DNA from: Microthrixaceae bacterium
GTDB lineage: Bacteria > Actinomycetota > Acidimicrobiia > Acidimicrobiales > DATDAH01
Assembly (NCBI GenBank): GCA_020637195.1
Contig: JACJWK010000011.1
Location: 57,710 to 121,709 of the forward strand
DNA: 64,000 bases
Direction of reading: 5' to 3'
In this document: positions 24,901 to 32,087 of the stretch, piece by piece
Layout of the letters: each line of letters opens with the position of its first letter
Numbering within the stretch: position 1 is the first letter of the stretch
Notes under the pieces: generated by a model
The model's database searches: none
Told to the model about the DNA's origin: nothing
What the model saw: only the letters and a program-made list of their open reading frames with translations
Made by a program: the position numbers and the translations under genes

Positions 24901-24909
24901 TATCTAAGT
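24880..24909. promoter_or_regulatory. 30-bp palindromic operator
   Basis: ACTTAGAAAGTGAC and GTCACTATCTAAGT are inverted copies with one mismatch, separated by TT. The element is strikingly AT-rich for this genome and covers the -35 and spacer of the desaturase/TetR promoter. A repressor bound here would block that promoter. The adjacent TetR protein is the obvious candidate. Confidence 0.65.
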
Positions 24910-24920
24910 TCGGGGCCTCC

Positions 24921-26300
24921 TCACGCCTCGAGGAAGGCCCGGAACCAGCGGCCGGAGTCCTTCACCACCCGCTCGAGCGTGGTGAAGTCCACGTGGACCA
25001 GGCCGAAGCGGGGGCGGTAGCCGAGGGCCCACTCGAAGTTGTCCATGAACGACCAGTAGAAGTAGCCGTGCACCGGCATGCCGTCGGCCCGGGCCCGGGC
25101 CACCGCCGCGAGGTGCTTGCGCAGGTAGTCGATGCGGCGCAGGTCGTGCACCCGGTCGCCCCCCGCCTCGTGCTCGACCACGTCGGGGAACGACGCGCCG
25201 TTCTCGGTGACGTAGATGCGGGGCGCCCGGCCGTAGCGGTGGACCACCTCGATGGCGTCGTAGAGGCCCTGGGGGTTGTTCCAGTGGCCCATCTGGTCCC
25301 GGTCGGTGCCCTTGGCCAGGGGCAGGCGCAGCGGCAGGCCACCCAGCACGGGGACGGGGACCGCCCGCATGGCCGCGTAGTACTGGGCGCCGATGAAGTC
25401 GAAGCCGGCGTCCATGGCCTCCTCGTCGCCGGGCCGCACGTTGCGCTCGACCTGGGCCACGAAGGGGCCCGCGTCCTGGGGGTAGCCGAGGCCGAAGTTG
25501 GGCTCGAGGAACACGCCGTGGGCCATGGCGTCGGCCTTGCGGCGCGCCTCGCGGAACAGGTGCATGGGGCTCGAGGTGTGGAGGGGGCTGATGACGTGCG
25601 TCGTGCCCACCTCCGCTTCGGTCACCCGGGCGCGGATGGCGCGGGCGCCGGCGGCCTGGCAGAGGTTCACGTGGTGGACGGCGGCGGCGGCGCCCTTGTA
25701 CGAGAGCACTCCCGGGGCGTGGGCGCCGAGCAGGTAGCCGCCGTACACGAACGACAGGGGCTCGTTGAAGATCATCCAGCGCTTCACGCGGTCGCCGAGG
25801 CGGTCGGCCAGCACGCCGACGTACTCCGAGAACCAGCCCACGATGTCCCGGTTGGTCCACCCGCCCCGGTCCTGGAGCACCTGGGGCAGGTCCCAGTGGT
25901 AGCAGGTGAGCCACGGCTCCATGCCGTTGGCGAGCGTGGCGTCGACCACGCGCGAGTAGAAGTCGAGGCCGGCCTCGTTGACCCGGCCGGTGCCCTCCGG
26001 CAGCACGCGCGGCCACGACACCGAGAAGCGGTTGGCGCCCACCCCCAGGCCCCCCATGAGCTCCAGGTCGGACTCGTACCGGTGGTAGAAGTCGCACGCC
26101 ACGTCGCCGTCCTCGCCGGTGATCACCGTGGGGACCGGGCGGCGGGTGCGGTGGGTGAACGTGTCCCAGATGGAGCGCCCCTTGCCGTCCTCGTCCCACG
26201 CCCCCTCGATCTGGTACGAGGCGGTGGCCACCCCCCACACGAAGTCGTCGCCGAAGTCGGAGGCGGCCAGGCCGTAGAGGTCGGGGGTGGGGTCGCTCAT
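24921..26300 (-). CDS. GH1 family beta-glucosidase
   Basis: A 459-residue GH1 glycosidase, expected to hydrolyse beta-glucosides or beta-galactosides with retention. The acid/base Glu180 is in WMIFNEPLSF and the nucleophile Glu366 in IYVTENGAS. N-terminal DDFVWGVATASYQIEGAWDEDGKGRSIWD and the sugar-binding CYHWDLPQVLQDRGGW are classic. The C-terminal WSFMDNFEWALGY is present. There is no signal peptide, so it is intracellular. The ATG at 26300 has TACCGT 7 nt upstream. It is divergent from a DUF1579-like gene. No sugar transporter is adjacent. Confidence 0.95.
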   Translation of the reverse strand: MSDPTPDLYGLAASDFGDDFVWGVATASYQIEGAWDEDGKGRSIWDTFTHRTRRPVPTVITGEDGDVACDFYHRYESDLELMGGLGVGANRFSVSWPRVLPEGTGRVNEAGLDFYSRVVDATLANGMEPWLTCYHWDLPQVLQDRGGWTNRDIVGWFSEYVGVLADRLGDRVKRWMIFNEPLSFVYGGYLLGAHAPGVLSYKGAAAAVHHVNLCQAAGARAIRARVTEAEVGTTHVISPLHTSSPMHLFREARRKADAMAHGVFLEPNFGLGYPQDAGPFVAQVERNVRPGDEEAMDAGFDFIGAQYYAAMRAVPVPVLGGLPLRLPLAKGTDRDQMGHWNNPQGLYDAIEVVHRYGRAPRIYVTENGASFPDVVEHEAGGDRVHDLRRIDYLRKHLAAVARARADGMPVHGYFYWSFMDNFEWALGYRPRFGLVHVDFTTLERVVKDSGRWFRAFLEA

Positions 26301-26307
26301 GTCCGCG

Positions 26308-26313
26308 ACGGTA
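26308..26313 (-). promoter_or_regulatory. Leaderless-type -10 (TACCGT) for the GH1 gene
   Basis: TACCGT on the minus strand ends 7 nt before the GH1 ATG at 26300. Confidence 0.5.
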
Positions 26314-26330
26314 CTGCCGACGGGTTCGCG

Positions 26331-26819
26331 ATGGAGACAGCGACGCTTCGCCCGACGCACGCCCGCCTGGCCCGCCTGGCGGGCGCCTACGCGGGCACCG
26401 AGTCCGTCTACCACGAGGCCGGCGGCGCCACCGGCGAGACCACCGGGCGCTTCCGGACCAACATGGGCCTGGGCGGCAACTTCTTGGTGATCGACTACCA
26501 GCAGGAGCAGTTCGGGTCCATCACCCGGCTGGTGCACGCGGTCGTCGGGGTCGACGCGTCCTCGGGACGGCCCACGCTCCACTGGTTCGACGACCGGGGC
26601 GAGGACCCCGGCGCCCCGGCCCTCGGGGACTGGCAGGGGGACGACCTCGTCTTCGAGCGGCGGACGTCGCGCGGCGCCGTGCGCCTGGCCTTCGGCGCGC
26701 CGCTGTCGGACGGCGACGGCCTCACCCTGCGGGTGGACGCCTCGGCGGACGGGGCGACCTGGTCACCGGCGCTCGAAGGCCGCTACCGCCGCGCCGACTG
26801 GGACCGCCGCACCCGCTGA
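26331..26819 (+). CDS. DUF1579-like protein
   Basis: A 162-residue protein that looks like the DUF1579 family: LARLAGAYAGTESVYHEAGG at the start, GETTGRFRTNMGLGGNFLVIDY in the middle, then GVDASSGRPTLHWFDDRGED and LTLRVDASADGATW near the end. These are beta-barrel proteins of unknown function. The ATG at 26331 is the only start near the first conserved residues. The gene overlaps neither neighbour and is divergent from GH1 by 30 bp, so regulation may be shared. Confidence 0.7.
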   Translation: METATLRPTHARLARLAGAYAGTESVYHEAGGATGETTGRFRTNMGLGGNFLVIDYQQEQFGSITRLVHAVVGVDASSGRPTLHWFDDRGEDPGAPALGDWQGDDLVFERRTSRGAVRLAFGAPLSDGDGLTLRVDASADGATWSPALEGRYRRADWDRRTR

Positions 26820-26834
26820 CCGGCCCGCTCCGGC

Positions 26835-28208
26835 TCAGCAGGCGCACTCCAGCACGTCGCGCGGCTCCGGCAGCGTGACGCTGGCGGGACCGACCGCCAT
26901 CGTCCCCTCGGCCGGCAGCACCACGGACCGACCCCCTTCCCGGCCCGGGCGGAGCACGACGACACGCCCACGCTCGGGCTCGGCCAGCACGAGCGTCCCG
27001 CCCGGCTGGGCGCTCATCGCGGTGACCGGCGTCGCCGTGGACCAGCCCCGCCGGCGCTCACCGGCGTGCAGGTCGAGGACCTCGACCCGCGGGCGGTCGC
27101 GCCCCCCGGCACCGGCCACGTAGAGGTTGCCGGCCCCGTCGAGCGCGGCGGCGCCGGGCCAGCGCGGCCCCACCGCCTCGTGGACCGGGCCGGTGGTCAG
27201 CGTCTCGGTGTCCACCTCGACCACCGCCGAGCGCCCGCCGTCGAGGTCGGTGTCGACCACCGCCAGCGTGGCGCCGTCGGGGCTGATGGCCAGCGGGCCC
27301 GAGGCCATCGAGCGCTCGTCGGTGCCGATCGGCGCGGGCAGCAGCAGGCAGTGCGCCCAGCCCTCGTCGAGGTCGAGCACGTGGATGAAGGCGCGCCCTT
27401 GGGACGGGTCGGTCCCGTGGAGGCCGTCGGGCACGCCGGCGGGCACCGAGTACAGGGTGTAGAGCCGGGACCCGTCGCCCGCCATGACGTGGTCGCGGGC
27501 GGCGCCGCCCATGACCGTCCCGGGCGCGATGTCCACGCTCTCCACCGGACCGACCCGGCCCGTGGTCAGGTCGAGCTGGCGCACCTGGTAGCCGGTGGGC
27601 GCCTCCGCGGGCACGTACTCCACCAGGAAGAGCCGCGCTCCGTCGAGGGAGAAGGCCTCGGGCTCGAAGTTGCCGGTCAGCTCGTGACGCTCCGGTCGCC
27701 CACCGGCCCGGGCCACGAGCAGGTCGGTGGTGGCTCGCGGCGCGGGGTAGCCGACCGAGGACGACGCCGCGTCGGAGGAGACCAGCACCACGGCGCCGCC
27801 GTCGTGGGAGGCCAGACGGGGGACGAAGCCGGCGGCGACGGGCTGACGCCGCCGCTCGACGCCGGTGCGGGCGTCCAGGGCGACGAGGGCAGCCGCGCCG
27901 CCCCCGCCCCGGTGGCCCTGACCCACCGACTCGTCGACCCGGAACAGGAGGCGGCCGTCGGTGCTGCCGATGGCGCCCGGCACCGAGACCGCCACCTCGG
28001 CGCGGGCCACGTCGAGGCTGACGACCCGGTCGCCGGTGCGGGCGAACACCAGGGGCGGAGGCACCACGGTCGCCTCGGCCCCCACGTCGCCGTCGACCGA
28101 TCGCCGGAGCGTTCCGGCCACCACGACGGTGGCGACGAGGCCCAGCACGGCGAGGACCGCACCGGTGCCGCGGAGCACGCGCGGTGAGGGTGGGCGGGAT
28201 GGGCGCAT
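26835..28208 (-). CDS. Membrane-anchored beta-propeller protein, divergent from the ECF sigma gene
   Basis: A 457-residue protein with a short cytoplasmic basic tail (MRPSRPPSPRVLRG), one transmembrane helix (TGAVLAVLGLVATVVVAGTL) and an extracytoplasmic domain. That domain has repeated four-strand units typical of WD40/YVTN-like propellers (VSLDVARAEVAVSVPG, LVALDARTGVERRRQ, IHVLDLDEGWAHCLLLP, PLAISPDGATLAVVDTD, LYVAGAGGRDRPRVEVLDLH). It ends in CAC. The ATG at 28208 has GGAGGAG 6 nt upstream. Its promoter region carries a GAACG-N16-CGTCT element matching the one in front of the ECF sigma factor, so it is a likely member of that regulon. Function unknown; a surface sensor or binding protein is possible. 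Confidence 0.8.
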   Translation of the reverse strand: MRPSRPPSPRVLRGTGAVLAVLGLVATVVVAGTLRRSVDGDVGAEATVVPPPLVFARTGDRVVSLDVARAEVAVSVPGAIGSTDGRLLFRVDESVGQGHRGGGGAAALVALDARTGVERRRQPVAAGFVPRLASHDGGAVVLVSSDAASSSVGYPAPRATTDLLVARAGGRPERHELTGNFEPEAFSLDGARLFLVEYVPAEAPTGYQVRQLDLTTGRVGPVESVDIAPGTVMGGAARDHVMAGDGSRLYTLYSVPAGVPDGLHGTDPSQGRAFIHVLDLDEGWAHCLLLPAPIGTDERSMASGPLAISPDGATLAVVDTDLDGGRSAVVEVDTETLTTGPVHEAVGPRWPGAAALDGAGNLYVAGAGGRDRPRVEVLDLHAGERRRGWSTATPVTAMSAQPGGTLVLAEPERGRVVVLRPGREGGRSVVLPAEGTMAVGPASVTLPEPRDVLECAC

Positions 28209-28243
28209 TGGGGTCTCCTCCTGATCACGACCGTCGGGAGAGG

Positions 28244-28269
28244 AGACGCCGCCCGGGCCCGGTTCGTTC
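28244..28269 (-). promoter_or_regulatory. ECF-type promoter (GAACG-N16-CGTCT) for the beta-propeller gene
   Basis: On the minus strand GAACG (28269-28265) and CGTCT (28248-28244) are separated by 16 nt. The following bases extend the match to CGTCTCCTC, identical to the divergent promoter. This is the typical GGAAC/GTC pattern of ECF sigma factors. Confidence 0.55.
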
Positions 28270-28296
28270 GCCGGGCGGCCCGAGGCCGGGTCGGAT

Positions 28297-28322
28297 GAAC
28301 CATCCCGCCCCGGGGAGCGTCT
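28297..28322 (+). promoter_or_regulatory. ECF-type promoter (GAACC-N16-CGTCT) for the sigma factor gene
   Basis: GAACC (28297-28301) and CGTCT (28318-28322) are separated by 16 nt, and the box continues as CGTCTCCTC. Transcription would start near 28330, about 100 nt before the sigma gene start. It implies autoregulation. Confidence 0.55.
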
Positions 28323-28429
28323 CCTCCTGCGTGGGCACACGACGCACGGATGACGGTGGACAGGCCTCGGCGGGGACGCAACCATGACCCCGGGCGCTCC
28401 CGCGGGGTGCGCCGGTGAGGGGACAGCGC

Positions 28430-28978
28430 GTGGAGGAGCCCTCCGAGCTCGTGGTGCGGGCGGCCGCCGGTGGCGACGCCGCCGCGTTCACCTCGCTCGT
28501 GCGCCACTACGAGGACCACGTGCGGCGGTTCCTCGTGCACTTCCTCGGCGACGCCACCCTCGCCGAGGACGTGGCCCAGGAGACGTTCGTGCGCGTGTAC
28601 CGCGGCCTGCCGTCGTTCGCCTTCCGCTCGCCGCTGTCGTCCTGGGTGTTCCAGGTGGCGCGCAACAGCGCCCTCGATGCGCTCCGGAGCCGACGCCGCC
28701 GGGACCGGCTCGTCGCCGCGGTCACCCCGCCGCGTCCCGAGGAACGGGCGGCCCCGACGCCCAGCCCGTCGGGAGCCGCCGAGGTCGAGGCGGCGATCGC
28801 GAGCCTCGACGACCGTCCCCGCGAGGCCCTGCTGCTGGTCGAGGTGTACGGGCTGACGTACCGGGAGGCGGGCGAGGTGCTGGGCGTGCCCGAGGGCACC
28901 GTGAAGAGCCGGGTGCACCAGGCCCGCCGCTCGCTCGACCGCTGGCTCCAGGCCCCGGAGTGCGCCGATGACGTGTGA
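28430..28978 (+). CDS. ECF-family RNA polymerase sigma factor
   Basis: A sigma-70 family ECF factor of 182 residues. Region 2 is visible as FTSLVRHYEDHVRRFLVHFL and TLAEDVAQETFVRVYRGLPS. The linker is Pro/Arg-rich, and region 4 has AIASLDDRPREALLLVEVYG, LTYREAGEVLGVPEGTVKSR and VHQARRSLDRWL. GTG 28430 is chosen because AGGGGA lies 6 nt upstream; GTG 28415 is an alternative that adds five residues. It overlaps the anti-sigma gene by 11 bases, the usual arrangement for an ECF factor and its inhibitor. The matching promoter upstream suggests that it controls itself and the divergent beta-propeller gene. Confidence 0.92.
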   Translation: MEEPSELVVRAAAGGDAAAFTSLVRHYEDHVRRFLVHFLGDATLAEDVAQETFVRVYRGLPSFAFRSPLSSWVFQVARNSALDALRSRRRRDRLVAAVTPPRPEERAAPTPSPSGAAEVEAAIASLDDRPREALLLVEVYGLTYREAGEVLGVPEGTVKSRVHQARRSLDRWLQAPECADDV

Positions 28979-30864
28979 CGAGGCCCAGGTCGTGCTGTCG
29001 GCGCGGCTGGACGGCGAGGAGCGCGACGCGGCCCGGGCCCGGGCCGCCGAGGCCCACGCCGCCGGCTGCGTCGCCTGCGCCCGCTTCGAGCGCCACGCCA
29101 CCCTGGCCCGCGAGCACCTCGGTGCCACCGCCGCAGCCTCCGCCGGGGTGGGGCGCCGGACCTCGCCGGGTCCGTGCTGGCCCGGGTCCGCCGGGAGGCC
29201 GCAGCCGACCGACCCGACCAGGCGGGGCCTGCGCCCGCCGCCCCGCCAGCGCCGCCGCTCCCCGCTGCCGCAGCCGCGGTCTTCCTCGCCGCCGCCCTCG
29301 CCGCCGCGATCCTCGTGCACACGTCCACCGGCCGGGAGGGCGCCGGGGTGGCGGCGGCCGACCTGCCCGAGCGTGTGGTCGCCGCCCAGCACGACGTCCG
29401 CGCCCTGGAGGCCCGGCTCGGGCTCGTCGAGCGCGGTTGGAACCCGGCCGTACCCGAGCGCCGCTTCGCAGTCGACTCTCCCTGCGCCGAGACGCTGTCG
29501 CTCACGCTCGACGACCGGACCGACTACCCCCCCGGCGGCTGGCCGGCCAACGACCTGCGCCTCGCCGTGGCCGAGGACCGTTGGGAGGTGAGCGGCCTCC
29601 GCGACTGCCCGAGCCCCGCCCAGCCCGCGTGCACGCCGGCGACCCCGACCGGCGGTCGACCTCGGGGCGCCCCCCCTTCTCGCCCGCGTCGCCGGCCCCG
29701 CTCGAGCTGATCATGCCCGTGCAGAGCTTCGCGCTGGCCGGCACCACCGCCTCACTGCCGCCGGCTCCCGTCGACGGACGACCGACGGTCGGCATCGAGA
29801 CGACCGCGGCCCAGGTCGGCCCGTTGCTGGACGCGCTCCGGCCGACGGGCAACCTGCGCCTCGTGCACCCGGCCGACACCGTCCGCCTCCGCCTGGACGA
29901 GGAGACGCTGGTCCCCCTCCGGGTGAGCGTCCGGGCCGCGCCGGGCGCCGACCGCCGGGCGTGGGCCCAGGCCCGCGGCTACACCGAGCGGGCCGGCGAC
30001 ACCGTGCTGGACCTCACCGTCTCGGACCTGGTGGTCAACGGCGAGCCCACCGGGTTGCCCGCGGCCGACGGCACCGATGCCGCGCCCGACGGCGGGCCGG
30101 CCGACGGCGGGTTCGTCGACGGCCCCGTCTCGGTCGACGAGGTCCCCGACCCGGACGGCCTCCCGCCTGGGCTGGCCCCCCACCGGACGGGGCACGCCCG
30201 CACCGCCGGCGGGCCCCGCGTGGCCGTCCGCACCTGGAGCGACGGCCGCGCGTGGCTGGCGCTGTCGGCGACCGCGGACTGGCCCGGCGGTCGCCTGTTC
30301 GGCGACCTCGGCACCCTCGTGCGGCGCGTCGACCTCGGGCCGGCCGGCGTCGGCTACCTGAGCGAGGACGGCACCCGGCTGGCGCTCCACGCGGCGGGCC
30401 GGGACCTGGTGCTCACCGGCAGCGTCGAGCGGTCGCTGCTGGTGGGCGCCGCGCGCGGCCTCGGGGTGGTCGGCACCGCCGTGCCCGACACGTGGGCGGA
30501 GGCCGCCACGGCCGACGTCGGCGACGCGGTCGGCGCGATGGCGCCCCTGTCCCTCCTGCTGCCGCCCGCACTGGACGGCTTCGCGCCGCCGGCCTTGCGG
30601 GTCGACGACGGCTGGGTGGTCGCCTCCTTCGTCGGCGCCGGGGACCGCGCCTTCCTCCTCGAGCAGGGGCCCGCCGCCAAGCTGCCACCGCCGTCCGACG
30701 CCGACGACGTGGTGCCCGTCACGGTCCGCGGCCGGCCGGGTCGGTTCGCGCCCCCACGCGGCGAGCTCGAGTGGTTCGAGGGGGGCGCCGTGGTGCGCCT
30801 GCGCAGCCTGACCCTGGCCCGCGGCGAGCTGCTCGCCATCGCCGACCGGCTGGCCCCCGCGTGA
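28968..30864 (+). pseudogene. ZAS-type anti-sigma factor with RseB/LolA-like extracytoplasmic part; two frameshifts
   Basis: ATG 28968 starts inside the sigma gene. The N-terminus MTCDEAQVVLSARLDGEERD with HAAGCVACARFE carries the zinc-binding HxxxCxxC of anti-sigma factors. The frame then breaks in a G run (29150-29153; one G missing), continuing as GSVLARVRREA and a transmembrane helix AAAVFLAAALAAAILVHTS. A second break fits loss of one C in the C7 run at 29670-29676. The third segment, open to 30864, begins PLELIMPVQSFALAG and resembles MucB/RseB or LolA-type lipid-binding domains. Both breaks lie in homopolymers and are repaired by one base each, so an intact gene in the organism is likely. 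Role: membrane sequestration of the sigma factor. Confidence 0.75.
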
Positions 30865-32063
30865 CCCGCCTGCTGCGGCTGGGCGCCCTGCGGTGGCCAG
30901 GATCGTCGTCGGCGCAGGGGCCTCGTTGGCGGTCAGAGCGGTGCCGACCCCGAGGCGGGGCCGTCCCCGGCCAGCGACCCCGTCACTGCGGCCGCCCGAC
31001 CACCGTCACCCCGACCCCACCCCGGCGACGGCACGACCCAGCGCCACGCGCGCCGACCGTCTGGCCTGGACCGCCGGCGGGTTGCCAGCCGACTTCGCCC
31101 AGGCGGCCCGTGCGCTCCCGGACAGCCGCCACCACGGTGATCGCCGGCGACCCGGTGCTCGTCGACGCCGTCCACGGCGCAGGCGGCGCCCGCCACTGCC
31201 CGCCGGGGCGTCGTCCTCGGTCTCGACGCCATCGGGATCGACCCCACCACCTACGGGCCGTTCGCCGCTCATCGCGACCGCAGCGCCGTCGAGGGAGCTC
31301 GCAGGCCAGGCCCTGGTCGGCACCACGTCCGCGGCCGTCCACGGACTGGCGCCGGGTGACCGCGTGCAGCTCCGGGGCGGCCAGTGGTGGAGATCGTCGG
31401 CGTCGTCGACGACCGATCGGTCGCGGCCGCCGAGCTCGTGCTCCGGCGGCGGGTGCCGATGCCGCCGGCGTCACGACGCCGCGCTACCTGCTCGCCCGGC
31501 CGGCCGGCGCGGCCGCGCCGCTCGTCACCGCCCTCCGCGCCCTCGCCCCCGAGCAGCCGCTCCGCGTGCGCACCGAGGGCGAGACGCCGTACCTGCGCAG
31601 CAGCGACGCGGTGCTGCCCCAGTCGCGCATCGCCGCCACGTTCGGCAGCTTCGCGTTCACCCCGACCCCCGGAGCGCGGGAGCTGCGCCCGGAGCCCGCC
31701 TGGGTCGCGGCGAACATCGTGGCCGCGGACGTGCCGGTGCTCGGCCGCGTGCGCTGTCACCGCTCGCTGATCCCGGCGCTGCGGGGAGCGCTCCAGGAGC
31801 TGGCCGACCGCAACCTGGCCGGGCTCGTGGAGACCTACGACGGCTGCTACAACCCTCGGCTGGTGGCGGTGGGCGGGAGCATCTCGCGCCACGCCTGGGG
31901 CGCGGCCATCGACCTGAACTTCGGCGGCAACCGCACCGGGTTCACCTCGATCCAGGACCCGCGCCTGGTCGAGGTGATGGCCCGATGGGGGTTCGCGTCG
32001 GGCGACGGCTGGCTCGTGCCCGACCCGGGCCACTTCGAGTACGTCGGGCCGCCCCGGCCCTGA
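30861..32063 (+). pseudogene. M15-type D-Ala-D-Ala carboxypeptidase-like protein with many small frameshifts
   Basis: GTG 30861 overlaps the anti-sigma stop (GTGA). Readable pieces lie in alternating frames: VTRLLRLGAL, VARIVVGAGASLAVRA (membrane helix), DRLAWTAGGLPADFAQAAR, TTVIAGDPVLVDAVHGAGG, VVLGLDAIGIDPTTYGPFA, ELAGQALVGTTSAAVHGLA and VEIVGVVDDRSVAAAELVL. From about 31470 one frame is open to 32063. At least five indels fall within about 600 bp. The intact C-terminal domain has SRHAWGAAIDLNFGGN (SxHxxGxAxD) and DPGHFEYVG, the zinc ligands of VanY/M15 peptidases. The absence of in-frame nonsense changes argues for poor sequence quality rather than long decay. It probably follows the sigma/anti-sigma genes in one operon. 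Confidence 0.7.
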
Positions 32064-32087
32064 CCGTCCACCGGGCGGACCGAACGA

